A stretch of 64,000 bases of DNA from Ryuthela nishihirai (taxonomy: Eukaryota; Arthropoda; Arachnida; Araneae; Heptathelidae), in the NCBI GenBank assembly GCA_038380435.1, contig JAWZYU010000019.1:20733801-20797800 (forward strand). Direction: 5' to 3'. Within the stretch, counting starts at the first letter, position 1, and every line of letters begins with the position of its first letter. The notes beneath the pieces are model-generated. The model ran no database searches, was not told where the DNA came from, and worked only from the letters and a program-made list of their open reading frames with translations. Made by a program: the position numbers and the translations under genes. Shown here piece after piece: positions 53,262-64,000 of the stretch.

Positions 53262-55265
53262 TTTAACACTGAAGGTCTGCAAGATCCAGTTATAGCCAAA
53301 GCATACCATGATAGACTACTTGATCATTATGACAATCGTTGTTTTCTTACAGCTGAAGTTGAGAATGAATGGGATCAATTTAAGCAGGCTTTTCTTGAAA
53401 CCAACAGTACTCTTTTTGGTAATAGGGAACACAGGAAACAAAATTATTTGAGTGATAAGGCTATGGAAATTATTTCTGAAGAAGGAAGTGCAGGATTAGT
53501 ATAAATCAACACCCTACTAGTCCTAATAGATGGCATTACAACGATCGTAATAAATGTGTAAAGGATCAGTTAATAGCTGATAAGAATCATTGGCTTGATA
53601 ACTTGGCTAATAAAGCAAAGGAAGCAGTTAGATAGGGGACTGTATTAGATTGTTAAGGTGACTGTACCAGATTTGTAGCGCTTTGTGTGGGAAGAAACAG
53701 ACAGGTACGCAGGGATTGAGGGATAAACGTGGTAAAGTGGTTGAAATTGAAGATTTTGTGATGGCAAGGTGGGCTGAGCATTTCAAATGTGCTTATTTCT
53801 ATTCCCATTGTTTGTAATGAGGATAAATGCATTACTGGCTTTAATGATTACCCTATGTCACATTCTGAAGTTGCTTTGGCTATCCCTAAATTAAAACTGC
53901 ATAAATCTCCTGAGGTGGATGAAATCACAACTGAAATGCTTAGAGCTGGAAACACTTGTGTTGTCACATGGCTGACACAATAATGAATATTTTTTATGAT
54001 AAAGGTATTGTTCCTAAGGATTTTACTAGAGCTATTATTATATTATTATTCCTATTTTTAAAAAAGTGATCATAGGTCTTGTGATAATTATAGGGGAATT
54101 AGTATACTTTCTTGCTCCAAGTAAATTCTTTGCATTATTTTACTTAATAGAATTAAGAATTTGGTTAATGGACAACTGCGTGATGAACAGTGTGGATTCA
54201 AAAGTGTCAGGGTATATATTCATTTAAGCAGATTATTGATTTAAGCAGATTATTGAGAAATGTTTTGAGTTTCCGAAACCTGTGTTTCGGAAACTTTTTG
54301 TAGGTTTCAAAAAGGCTTTTGACTCTATTGAACAAATATATTATTTGTGGATAGTCGTTAAATCATATGGATACTTGACAAGTTAGTTACCATAATGAAA
54401 AATCTCTATAATAACACTGAGTCATGTGTGAGAGTTGGTAAGGCTTGTTGCGATTGGTTTGGCAATGCTACTTTTCTTTTTAGTTTGGTTATTGATTATG
54501 TTATGCAACTTCTTTGAAAGGGGAAGATTTTGGACTTAAATGGTCTAAATATTCCAAAATTTCTGATTTAGATTATGCAGATGATTTGGTCCTGTTAGCT
54601 AATGATGTTGATGAGATGGATTCTTTCATTAGGGCTGTTGATGAGACTGGTAATAGAGTAGGTTTGGTAATGAAAATTGGTCAGGCAGATGGTGCTTTAG
54701 TTACTTTGAATGGCTGCACCCTTGAGCAAGTGTTTCAGTTTAATTATCTCGAGAACTGTTTAACAGATACTGGTGAGTAGAATAGGGATTTCGCTGGGAG
54801 TCTTAAGAATATATGGCGAGTGTGGGAAAATAGGCATATAAACCTAAAAACTAAAATTTGGCTGTATAATAGTTTGGTTGTTTCTATGTTCTATTATGTT
54901 AGCGGAACATGGACTCTTTTTAAGCAGGATAACAAGAAATTTTTTGCCTTTGATTCTAAATGCTTGCACAGTATCTTGGGCAATATGTGGTTTGACTTTG
55001 AAAGTAATGACGAGGTTAGAAGGAGTCATCAACCTCCTTGAGCGACATTTTGTGCAAAGAGAGATTGCAGTGTGCTTAAAGGCTTCAGGAAAAGGTGGAG
55101 ACCTAGGATGCGATGAGCAGACAATGTCAAACAGGACCTTGCTCGAATTAGCCTACAGTGGCCAAAGGCAGCAACTGTAGCTCAGAACAGACACGTCTGG
55201 AGAGGAAAATTACACAGTGTGGTTGAACCTCCATAGCCCGTGGCTGTATGAGAATTTTGTATGTA
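53262..55265 (+). mobile_element. RTE-like LINE, 5'-truncated, antisense in intron
   Basis: Begins LQDPVIAKAYHDRLLDHYDN, equal to the end of the endonuclease ORF at 35.8 kb, and continues through the linker, RT (SDLDYADDLVLLANDVDEMD near 54565-54625), post-RT domain (ILGNMWFDFESNDEV) and 3' end CCTCCATAGCCCGTGG. It gives the uninterrupted order against which the rearranged copy at 35-38 kb can be read. Broken by many stops. Confidence 0.9.
54514..54780 (+). pseudogene. LINE reverse transcriptase fragment with YADD
   Basis: 88-codon frame DFGLKWSKYSKISDLDYADD and onward. Compared with the 37.7-kb copy it has an internal deletion after GLV. Confidence 0.8.
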
Positions 55266-55445
55266 TTCATGTATGCATGTATTTTTTTTTAGCCAAATGT
55301 ACGTAAAGAATAATACCACTCAGAGGTGAATCAACCCATGGAGCTTCTGCAGCTAAAAAGACTCACATAAAGAAAACCGATCACGAAAAATGGTGCTATT
55401 CAAACCGAGCAGATAAGACAAATAAAAATAAAATAAAAATAAATA

Positions 55446-55648
55446 CCCCCCCTCAAGCAGCTGCTTGCCACAGAGGTCTGACAGGAGCCTGCCAGTTTAT
55501 GCGCCGTAGTATGTAGTGATATGTGTATGTGAGGATAGCGGGACCTCAGTATAAAATCTAATAGCATCCATGCATTTCCGGGGCTCGAACCCAGGTCCCT
55601 TATATCAGTAGTCTAGAGTGCTAATCACTCGACCACGGGACGGCATAA
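55446..55648 (-). mobile_element. tRNA-derived SINE, family 2
   Basis: Reverse complement starts GCCGTCCCGTGGTCGAGTGA, with B box GGGTTCGAGCCCCGG, and ends GCAGCTGCTTGAGGGG before an A/T-rich tail. Intronic. Confidence 0.9.
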
Positions 55649-55649
55649 G

Positions 55650-56475
55650 ACAAATAAGTACATTAAAATATTTCTGTACAAATTTATTTATGTAAAATTC
55701 TTTAAATAAATTTTTTCCTGTATACGTTTTATAAATAAATTAGCCACATAGGTATTTGACACATGATAATTTTATTGTGATAATTGTTATCTGATATTAA
55801 GCCTGATGTAAAAAATCTGATTTTGTATATCAGATCCTTCGTGTCACGTGACACGAAGGTTGCCAGACCACTAATTTCTAAAATAACCGTTGCCAGATAT
55901 TTTTTCTGAATTCTGTAATCAACCACAGTGTTCGGATATTTTTTTGAGCGACTGTACTGGAGTGGGGAGAGGGGGTAATATTTGGGGCGCTTATTCTTTA
56001 CAAATTCCTAAAATTTATAATCAAAATTGCAGTCGTTGTGCTCCTACAGTATATGGCTGAGGCCCTAGGACAGCCATAGGTGGTAATGCTTTAGTTCAGC
56101 TGTGGTAAGGTGGATGATCTTAATTGACCCATAGACATTTCAACGCAAGTGTTTTTTTAACAAAAAAAACAATCAAGTTACTAAATTTTCCGATAAAAAA
56201 TGCAATGTTTTTTATCCAATAAATACATAGACAATGGGTACACGGAGTTACAAAACTCTTGACAAAGTAGTATAGGTTATGTCGTTGCAATCCATTAACA
56301 ACCGGCTCTCTTCAATCTAAAACATTGTTTTTTATAATTTTTTATCAGCTACGTAACTTCCCCCCCCCCCTCGATTATTTCCCTATAATATATTTTTTCT
56401 TTCAGAAATTTGCTTTTGTTTCGATATTGGGCCCCCGAAATTTTGCTTCTATACATCCACCACATTTTCCGTCTA
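55650..56475. other. Intron sequence without recognised features
   Basis: A short palindrome, CTTCGTGTCACGTGACACGAAG, lies at about 55838-55859 (written as arms CTTCGTGTCAC and GTGACACGAAG). A C10 run is at about 56359. Otherwise nothing. Confidence 0.5.
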
Positions 56476-56479
56476 AATG

Positions 56480-56857
56480 AGGGGCGGGGTGGCTCAGTCG
56501 GTAGCGCGCCAGGCTCGTAATCTGCAGGTTCGAGTCCCAGCTGGGTCAGCGTTGAGATTTATCTCCGCAAAACTCCCCGTCCTGCCCACGGTCAGTAGGG
56601 GACACCGATGGGCTTGGAAAGACCGCCGTCCGTCGGATGGGTCGTTAAGCCGTGGCACCGTGTGCGGGAGAGCCATACCCTGTGCACGTTAAAGAACACG
56701 CCGGATGACTTTGACGGGATGCTACCATTTGTTTCCCAACAGCTGTTCCAGTGGGTCCCCTCACCTAACCTTCTCTGAGCCTTCGGGGTCCATGTGACCT
56801 GGCCATTTAGCCCATGGTGTGCAAAAAAAGTGCCGCTCAGAGGTAAAACAACCCAAC
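56480..56857 (+). mobile_element. SINE family 1, near full length
   Basis: TGGCTCAGTCGGTAGCGCG head with a 9-bp deletion before the B box (GCAGGTTCGAGTCC), and complete body and tail. An 11-bp target duplication, CCGTCTAAATG, occurs at 56469-56479 and 56858-56868. Intronic, antisense. Confidence 0.95.
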
Positions 56858-57336
56858 CCGTCTAAATGGGTTATTTTTACATACAACGAAAGAAATGCTT
56901 TTAGCACAGTCACCTTTCAAAGAGTCAGTAAAAGGAGGAAAAACAGCAACAGTTCTTTCATTTTAAAAATTGTTGTTTATGAAGTTAATTAGTTTATTAA
57001 ATTTATTTTCAGCAACCGTTTTGAGATTAAAATATTTTAACAACCCGTTCGCCGATCAACAACTTTTTTCGCAATTGGTTCTGAAAGACATCACTAAAAA
57101 AGAAATACATTTAAAATATTTGAATACCACTAACGTAAAGGTATGCAGTGTATTCGGTACACTGGGCTCATATGATCATTCTCAAGTCATCAGCTTTAGT
57201 TCGAGTGGTTTTGTTCCACTGAGCTTCAAAATCTGGAGACGATAATAATTTCTTTTTCATGTTCTCAATGCTCATTACACTTTCTGAAAATTATTTAGAA
57301 AAGAAAAAAAATCACGGAGAATCAAGATCCGCTTAC

Positions 57337-57491
57337 TAGCAAGTGACGATGATCGGCCTTCGACCTGTTTTGTGCTGCCATCTGCCGACTTTGGAGAAAA
57401 GTTGAACGATGCTGTCTACTTGAGGAGGAACTATGTCATCTTTATGCCAACCATGCAGATGAAACATCTTCACCGCTCTTGACTTCTGAGA
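57337..57491 (-). CDS. Receptor-type tyrosine phosphatase, D2 exon with WPD-loop equivalent
   Basis: Acceptor TGACATCTTGCAG (AG at 57493-57492), donor GTAAGC from 57336. It encodes SQKSRAVKMFHLHGWHKDDI, VPPQVDSIVQLFSKVGRWQ and HKTGRRPIIVTC plus two bases of a Tyr codon. GWHKDD stands where active PTPs have GWPD, so the general-acid loop is lost, in line with an inactive D2 domain. A downstream AG at 57487-57486 (TCTCAG) is an alternative acceptor in the same phase, which would remove two residues. Confidence 0.9.
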
Positions 57492-59030
57492 CTGCAAGAT
57501 GTCATCGAAAGGTATAATTAAAATGCCATTATGGAACTACATTTTCTTATTGCTAAAATCGAAACTTATAACGTTAATATTCAGTTTATAAGATATGTAA
57601 CATTGCTCTGATAACAGTATTTGTTAGCAAAATATATTGTTTTAAATTCATTGAAAAACAAACAAACTTACGGAGAATTCGGTTAGTTTTGTCTCATAGA
57701 GCTAAGATTTTCCAAGATTCCATTGAATCAAACTTTTAAATATTGGAAGCTATTATTTAACTTAATTTCTACTTGTCACAAAACATGATTATGAAATAGT
57801 CGTTTAATACAACTACTATTGCAGGCAGAAGCAAATTTACTATTGTTGAAGACAGAGCAACGCACCGGGGCCCCCATGAGATTGGGTCCCCTATAGGAAT
57901 GCGGCCTATAATTCTATAATTTTGTGCTACATGATAATATACAGTCTGTTAGAAGTCTGTTGTTATATGATAATATACAGTATATATGTTGCTATATGAT
58001 AATATATAGTAGGCAATACAGTCAGTCTGTTGGACCCCTCTACCCCACTGTTATTTACTTATGGATTCGGGCATGAGACTACTAACTATACATCCGGGAA
58101 TGAAACTATATACTTTCTTGATCACCAGTAAGGTATGAGTATGAGCATTATCTTCGGGCCAAACAATTGCTCCACATTTAAAACATTTTAACTTAGATGG
58201 GAACCCTTCTCTTTTTAAACATTTCAAAATTAGAAATTAATTTTTCCGAACCATACATGAAGACCGAAAGCTAAGCTTATGGTTTTTACAACTAACAAAC
58301 AATTCTATGACATCATTTAAATCTGATTTTCTAGATAAAGGCGTCTCTGCTGCCGGTATATTCTCAAACTGATCAGTGGGTCTTGACTCCCAGTTGAGCT
58401 TTTAGCATTGCTGCTATTGTTAAATAATAGCAGTGTGATGTAAACAGAGAAGAGTCTTTACAGCAATCCCATCTATCTCGCGGTTAATAAAACAAATCAC
58501 TAATATGCTGAATGTGGTTAATTTCTTTCAATTTTTTGATCAAACCTTTTCAGGTGCGTAGCTAAACGCTTTGCCAACTCAGAGTAATCATTAAAAAATG
58601 TATACTTCTGTTTTTAATCAAGACATTTTCTTGATTTCTTAAAAATATAGGTTTTTTTCTTTCAATTCTTCATTTTTCATCAGAAATGAATGTTTTCGTT
58701 TATAGGTAGAGAATTTTCCTGAGGCTCTTTAATATAATATTTCTTCCTAGTTAATCTTCACTAAGTTTGAGTTGGACGAGCCTGATTTAGAGAGTAAACC
58801 TCCATAGTGGCATATCAATCGTTCTCAAATATCAGAAAGCATTTTTAAATAAATACAAGGAGACCCTATCCATCAAAAAAGCAGACCACTCCTTATGACC
58901 CCAGAAGAAACTTATTTTACCATTACTATTAATAGATTAAGGTTAAGGCCTAACTCATTCCTCTTCCTCAGAATAAAGCGGAATGCGTTGCTATCAGTCA
59001 ATTTCAGTTATGAATTTTATCTTATTCTTA
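57492..59030. other. Intron sequence; short tandem repeat
   Basis: ATATGATAATATACAGT-type units occur three times between 57930 and 58010. No gene recognised. Confidence 0.5.
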
Positions 59031-59034
59031 ACTA

Positions 59035-59150
59035 GCAGATTTACGCGGCGTTGCTCGGGTCTGTAACTTTCTAAAATGTAGAGTAGATGTCACTCTCCAG
59101 TTCGCAAGCTTTCATTTGGCATAAATATCATTACACTCGATTTCCTCCCC
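59035..59150 (+). repeat. Start of an unclassified interspersed repeat
   Basis: AGCAGATTTACGCGGCGTTG, CTCGGGTCTGTAAC is of a kind seen at ends of dispersed arthropod repeats with a CCGCG...CGGGT terminus. The matching far end may be at 60481-60675, with two SINEs inserted between. Classification uncertain. Confidence 0.35.
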
Positions 59151-59151
59151 C

Positions 59152-59478
59152 TCCGGGGTGGCTCAGTCGGTAGCCCGCCAGGCTCGTAATCTGTAGTTCC
59201 CAGGTTCGAGTCCCAGCTGGTTCAACGTTGAGATTTATTTCAGCCGTCCGTCAGATGGAATATTAATCTGTGGCCCTGTGTGCGGGAAAGCCATACCCTG
59301 TGCAAGTTAAAGAACACATTGGATGGCCTTGACGGGAGACTGCCATCTGTCTCCCAACAGCTATTCCAATGGGTCCCCCCTCTCCCAACCTTCTCTGAGC
59401 CTTCGAGGTCCTTGTAAACCTGGCCATTTATCCCATTTTGTGCAAAAAAGTGCCGCTCAGAGATAAAACAACCTAACC
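59152..59478 (+). mobile_element. SINE family 1, internally deleted
   Basis: Head GGGGTGGCTCAGTCGG and B box GGTTCGAGTCC; about 55 bp are missing after GAGATTTATTT; body and tail are otherwise present, ending AGATAAAACAACCTAACC. Near-identical CCTCCCCCTC and CCTCCCTCTC flank it as a degraded target duplication. Confidence 0.9.
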
Positions 59479-59907
59479 CAGCCTCCCTCTCAGATTAAAA
59501 TTTTCTCCCTCTCTTTCAGGGGAGGAAAGAAATGGGCATAGTTCGAGGTACCCATTATCCTCCCCACGTCAGAAGTTTCTAAACCAAAAACCAGAACTTC
59601 CTCGCTCAGATAATCGCACTTTTTAAATCATTTCGTACCCACCAGAGTCCCTCGGATCACTTTACCAGACATATGTAGCTTTATAGCAAAAGAAAATTAA
59701 CTATGGTTTGAGGAGTGTAACAAATGTAAATTTACAAAAAAATTATTATTATTGAACAAAATCATTTACTACTTAACGTAATATTTAAAACATCTATTAT
59801 TTATTTCTATATCCTTTTATTAGCTTCTGCATATTGTTCAAATTAAGTTAATGATTTTAACTTCCTATACGAATTTAATTTTTGAATCTCATGTTCTACC
59901 CGTGCTT

Positions 59908-60296
59908 GGGGCGGGGGTGGCTCAGTCGGTAGCGCGACAGGCTCGTAATCTGTAGTTCCCAGGTTCGAGTCCCAGCTGGGTCAGCGTTGAGATTTATCTC
60001 CGCAAAATTCACCGCCCTGCCCACGGTCAGTAGGGGACACCGATGGGCTTGGAAAGGCCGCCGTCCGTCGGATGGGACGTTAAGCCGTGGCCCCGTGTGT
60101 GGGAGAGCCATAACCTGTGCACGTTAAAGAACACGCTGGATGGCCTTGACGGGAGGCTACCATCTGTCTCCCAACAGCTGTTCCAGTGGGTTCCCTCCCC
60201 CAACCTTCTCTGAGCCTTCGGGGTCCATGTGACCTGGCCATTTAGCCCATGGTGTGCAAAAAAGTGCCGCTCAGAGGTAAAACAACCCAACCTGCT
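59908..60296 (+). mobile_element. SINE family 1, full length
   Basis: Nearly identical to 13940-14325. A short target duplication, CGTGCTT, is at 59901-59907 and 60297-60303. Intronic, antisense to the phosphatase gene. Confidence 0.92.
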
Positions 60297-60480
60297 CGTG
60301 CTTAATTAGAATGACTTCAATATACATGGACGCTCGCGCTCTTGACCCAGCAAACTGAACAATGAGTTTATCACACGAAATCAGGTATTAGTTTAGTTTG
60401 ATGTATTCCTTTTTTTTCTTCAAATTTATTAATGGTAACAATTATTTTGAATGAATTTCAACCCTTAATGTTAAGTCTAT

Positions 60481-60675
60481 GGGGATTTTGAGAAATTCAA
60501 ATCCGCCCACCACAATTTTGGTTGACCCCAGCGAGTTCGCACATAGCCTATATTCGTCCCCTGGATGAAGGGAACGTGCATGCAAAGTTTGGTGTCTCTA
60601 GCTCTTCTGGGGGCTGAGTGCATAAGCTGGCAGACAAACGAACAAACAAACAAACTTTCTTCTTTACATGTTAGA
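60481..60675 (+). repeat. 3' end of an unclassified interspersed repeat
   Basis: GGTGTCTCTAGCTCTTCTGG, GGGCTGAGTG, then AGACAAACGAACAAACAAAC and TTTCTTCTTTACATG. The (ACAA)n tail suggests a retroposon end. I recognise the style from arthropod repeats but cannot name the family. Confidence 0.35.
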
Positions 60676-60679
60676 TAAT

Positions 60680-61400
60680 ACACAGTTCGTTATCGAAAAT
60701 ATTAGAACATACGTTATGTGAATGGACATTGAAAAGCTCCCTTTGAAAACAAATGTTTTACGAAAAAAAATCACTTCAATAAATTGAAGAACTAACTCAA
60801 ATCTCTCTAAATCTACATTTTTGAACAATAGTGGTTTAATACATAAAGAGTTATTGAAGCTAGAACATTTCGCAGAAGCTGTCATTATGCTCGTCTTAAA
60901 CACGTTTCTTCCAAATCGACAAAATACTAAAGAATAATTTCACAAACTTTTAAAAATAATTACTCACTTTAGTAAACGATTTGTTATTAGAGTTATCGTT
61001 TGCTGTTTTAACTTACGAGTAGAGTAGGTATTTTTTTTCGGGTTTTCCTCCGTTTCACAAGAGTTTTACCTTTCGAATCAATTTTGAAAAATTCGCATAA
61101 AGCCCCAAAATACCCTAAAATACTGCACTCGGAACCGAATCATTAAAAACTAAATCATGAAAAATGAAACTAAAAATAAACCAGAATCTCTTCCCCTAGA
61201 ACCACATCTTTTCGCTTCATCAGAACTTTTATTCTTTCACAGAAAGTATTTATATTTTATGATGGCATCACCTAGAATTGAAGTAAAAGATTCCATCCAA
61301 TGTTCCGGCCCAAAAACATACATCAATAGTTGTACCGTCAGTCTCGGACTTTCCGTACATAGGTTGTATAATAAAATAGACATCAAAATATATATAAATA
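60680..61400. other. Intron sequence without recognised features
   Basis: AT-rich, chance frames only. Confidence 0.5.
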
Positions 61401-61401
61401 C

Positions 61402-61534
61402 CCCCTCAAGCAGCTGCTTGCCACATAGGTCTGACAGCAGAAAAACGACACATACATCCATGAATTACCCGGGGCTCGAACCTAGGTCCCTTAGATCAGT
61501 AGCCAAGCGCGCTAACCACTAGGCAACGCGCAAA
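61402..61534 (-). mobile_element. tRNA-derived SINE, family 2, internally deleted
   Basis: B box GGTTCGAGCCCCGG and A-box region GTTAGCGCGCTTGGC in reverse complement, and the 3' end GCAGCTGCTTGAGGGGG. The middle, from CTCAGCAGAAAAACG to TCTGTCAG, is shortened. Confidence 0.85.
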
Positions 61535-61834
61535 TAGAAAATCACAAATAACAGTAATTATTAAACATGCTTTTTGATTAGATTCCGTATGTATATATAT
61601 TCAATTATGAATAAATCTGTAAAATTGTAATATATTAAAGATATCTTGAAAGTTTCAAAAGATATAGTTTTAAGTAATTAAATGTTTCGGAAAAGAAAGA
61701 ATCGCGTCTAGAGCACCCTTGCACCTGAAGCAGGCGCCTCGATCGCTTCACGCTGTTTAATGAGATGATCCAGGAATTTCTATTGCTGTTACTGTTATGT
61801 ATACATACATACAAAAACCTCATACAGCCATGGT

Positions 61835-62285
61835 ATGGAGGTCCTACTAGACTGTGTAATTTTCCTCTTCAGACATGTCTGTTCTGAACTACAATTGCTG
61901 CCATTGGTCATTATAGGCCAATTCTAGCAAGGTCCTGTTTGATATTGTCCGCCCATCGCATCCTAGGTCTCCCCCTTTTTCTGATAGCCTTAGGTACACT
62001 GTTCATAATCCTGTTTGCCAATCTGCAGCTATGCATAAGGACAATATGGTCAAACCAACGCAGTCTCTCTCTGCACAATATGCTGCTCAAAGGAGGGTGA
62101 TGACACCTTATTCTAACCTCATTATTACTTACAAAATCAAACCACCTAATGCCCAAGATACTGCTCAAGCATGTAAAATCAAAGACATCAACATTCTTGT
62201 TATCCTGCTTACAAAGAGTCCATGTTTCGCTATCATATAAAATACAATTGATAATTTCCTCATCGGCTCTCACCTCTTCAGACAC
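61835..62285 (-). mobile_element. RTE-like LINE, 3' end, minus strand
   Basis: Frame SETWTLCKQDNKNVDVFDFT, SILGIRWFDFVSNNEV, SSILCRERLRWFDHIV, AIRKRGRPRMRWADNIKQDL and the 3' end GGACCTCCATACCATGGCTG in complement. A 124-codon open frame makes it one of the better-preserved post-RT segments. It lies in sense orientation in the phosphatase intron. Confidence 0.9.
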
Positions 62286-62351
62286 AATTTTAAAAAATTT
62301 TCATTCTTTTCAAGAAATTTTTTTAAGGAAATCGAATTTATATATATCGAC

Positions 62352-62372
62352 CCATCATATATATATATATAA
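62352..62372. repeat. (AT)n microsatellite
   Basis: ATATATATATATATA run just upstream (in minus-gene orientation) of the LINE end; no other information. Confidence 0.8.
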
Positions 62373-62564
62373 AAGTATTCTCCAAGAAAAAGATATTTAC
62401 AATGCCTTCTTCGTCGTCATCTTCATCTGTCAATTAAATCTGAATAATTAGTTATCGTTGTCCTTCAGCATTTTTACTTTTTTTTCATATTCAAAAATTT
62501 CAGCTTCAGTAAAGATTAAATCTATTTAATACACTATAAAAGAACATTCGAATTAAAACCTCAC

Positions 62565-62696
62565 CGCTGATGTATTCCTGATTTTCAATTTCCGAATAAG
62601 GACACCGTTGAAGTATTCCGGATCTGACGACACGTGATCAATCTTGAAACTTCCATAGTACGTACTTCCAGACTGAGGCCAGAATATAGGACACGT
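62565..62696 (-). CDS. Receptor-type tyrosine phosphatase, D2 exon
   Basis: Acceptor TTATTTATTTCCAG (AG at 62698-62697), donor GTGAGG from 62564. Exactly 44 codons: TCPIFWPQSGSTYYGSFKID, HVSSDPEYFNGVLIRKLKIR, NTSA. CP.YWP..G...YG.F and the later F.VR...I.N pattern is the well-conserved central sheet of PTP domains. It joins in phase 0 to the exon at 57491. Earlier exons, including the D1 catalytic domain and ectodomain, must lie to the right of the window. Confidence 0.92.
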
Positions 62697-62699
62697 CTG

Positions 62700-63490
62700 G
62701 AAATAAATAAGTAAACGGAAAGCATTTAGAAATAGGAAGTTGATATTGAAACAATCAGAAATTGTAATCAGCACATTTAAGCAGCAGATTTAAAATTTCA
62801 GATTATCAATCTGAATTCAGCAGATTTAGTGACATTTTACAACCCAAATAAATTAGTAAATCATTTATGAATCACCGAAGCATTGAAATTTTTTAACTTC
62901 ATTATCCTTACTAGCAGTCTCAATATGGGGAGGGGGAGGGGCATGCCACCCACGCACCCAGTTAGTTTCAAGAGGAGTGACGGGGGGGGGGGGGGTCCGA
63001 GAATTTAATTTCGAGGAGAGTTCAAGAGTTTAGTTTCGAGGGGAGTGAGTCCGAGAATAAGACTTAGTAGGGTTTCCAAACTACTAAAATATTCCACCAG
63101 AGACGAAATGTTAAAATGATCTTCTATATGGAACAAAATTACATAATTTTTTAAAATTTATTTTTAGTGTCGAATATAAAATTTGGTGCTAAAATAAAAT
63201 TTTACAAAGACAATTGTTTTGGATTTCAAAGGTAGACAAGTTTACAAGTTTGAGATTTCGTATAAGACGACCGGATTTTCGGAGGGGGGGGGCTGAACCC
63301 CTGGTTCTCCCCCTCCCTCCTGTACGTGTATAGTGCATGCCCTCCCCCCAGATAAGTGTTTAGTCTATGCCTCCCCCCTTGATTATTATTTTTTAATAAT
63401 ATTAATCAATATTATATTATATGGTGTTACGTAGGGGAAGGACAGGTTCGGAGCTGATATCTCTAAAGCACTATACTTTTCTCTGCAATT
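62700..63490. other. Intron with G/C tracts
   Basis: Several long G-runs (14 G at about 62983-62996; 8-9 G near 63284) and complementary C-runs (63310-63380). TTTCGAGGAGAG / TTTCGAGGGGAG is repeated near 63010 and 63035. Possible secondary-structure-forming repeat; no gene. Confidence 0.6.
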
Positions 63491-63498
63491 AGTAGGTG

Positions 63499-63882
63499 AA
63501 GCGAGAGTTGGCTCAGTCGGTAGTACTCTAGGCTCGTAATCAGCAGGTGGGTACTGCAGGTTCGAGTTCCACCTGTGCCAGTGTTGAGATTTAACTCCTC
63601 TAAGCCCACATCCTGCCTTCGGTCACTAGGGAACACCTATGGACTTGGAAAGGCCACCTTTCCATCTGATGGGACATCAAGCAAACTACATGTGCAGGAG
63701 AGTCTCAGTGCGCATTAAATAACACACTAGATGGCCTTGACGAAGTAGTTTCCATTCTCTCTTCTAACAGCTGTCCAGTGGTCCCTTTCCCCAAACTTCT
63801 CTTGAGCCCTTGCGGTTCTTGTTACCTGGCCATTTAGTCCATCAGGACATATAGATGTGAAGCTCAGAGGTTAAACAATTCC
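63499..63882 (+). mobile_element. SINE family 1, diverged
   Basis: Head GTTGGCTCAGTCGGTAGTAC with a 10-bp insertion near TGGGTACTGC, B box GGTTCGAGTTCC, body recognisable with AAATAACACACTAGATGG, and the 3' end GCTCAGAGGTTAAACAATTC. Confidence 0.88.
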
Positions 63883-64000
63883 AAATCTACAATCAGTAAT
63901 ATTTTTTCTGTTTTCCGATGACAAAAGATTTAGTTAATTGATAGCACAGCGCTCATAATTAACTGCCTCTGAACTGATTTGTAAATAAAGTCCACAAATA

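Overview
The window is eukaryotic nuclear DNA: AT-rich, with spliced protein-coding exons and a heavy load of interspersed repeats. Several tRNA-derived SINE families, an RTE-like non-LTR retrotransposon, Ty3/gypsy, Tc1/mariner, pogo/Tigger and hAT-like remnants point to an arthropod. The style of the SINEs and transposase relics suggests a chelicerate, possibly a spider; that placement is inference. There is no bacterial-type gene organisation.

The one clear host gene is on the minus strand at 48.65-62.70 kb. Four exons (62565-62696, 57337-57491, 52662-52797, 48655-48720) splice in phase and encode the C-terminal end of the second, catalytically dead phosphatase domain of a receptor-type protein tyrosine phosphatase, down to its stop codon. 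The introns of 3.9-5.1 kb are filled with SINEs, a LINE and a Tc1 relic. The upstream exons lie beyond the right edge.

The left part (0-13.6 kb) is repeat territory. It holds a 128-bp tandem array with hAT-like ends, a 1.8-kb minisatellite bounded by transposon-like ends, and a large inverted-repeat element (6.6-10.4 kb). That element carries a PC4-like ORF and a second ORF with a CxxC...HPSQ..H..C motif, with a TATA box and polyadenylation signals, and it runs into a 515-bp tandem duplication. From 13.9 to 30 kb there are SINEs, some nested, a Tc1 fragment, a pogo/Tigger element with intact TIRs and TA target duplication, and other MITEs. From 30 to 38.7 kb lie a decayed transposon-like gene, a Ty3/gypsy pol region, a foldback element and a LINE copy split into two opposite-facing halves exactly as twin priming predicts. 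From 39.9 to 48.6 kb the DNA is AT-rich with no recognised gene, but it contains a striking cluster of perfect hairpins (45.77-46.47 kb).

The most interesting items are the inverted PC4/HPSQ element, the hairpin cluster, the twin-primed LINE, and the shared 3' ends of the SINEs and the LINE. No intact autonomous transposon is present; nearly all mobile-element coding sequence is broken.
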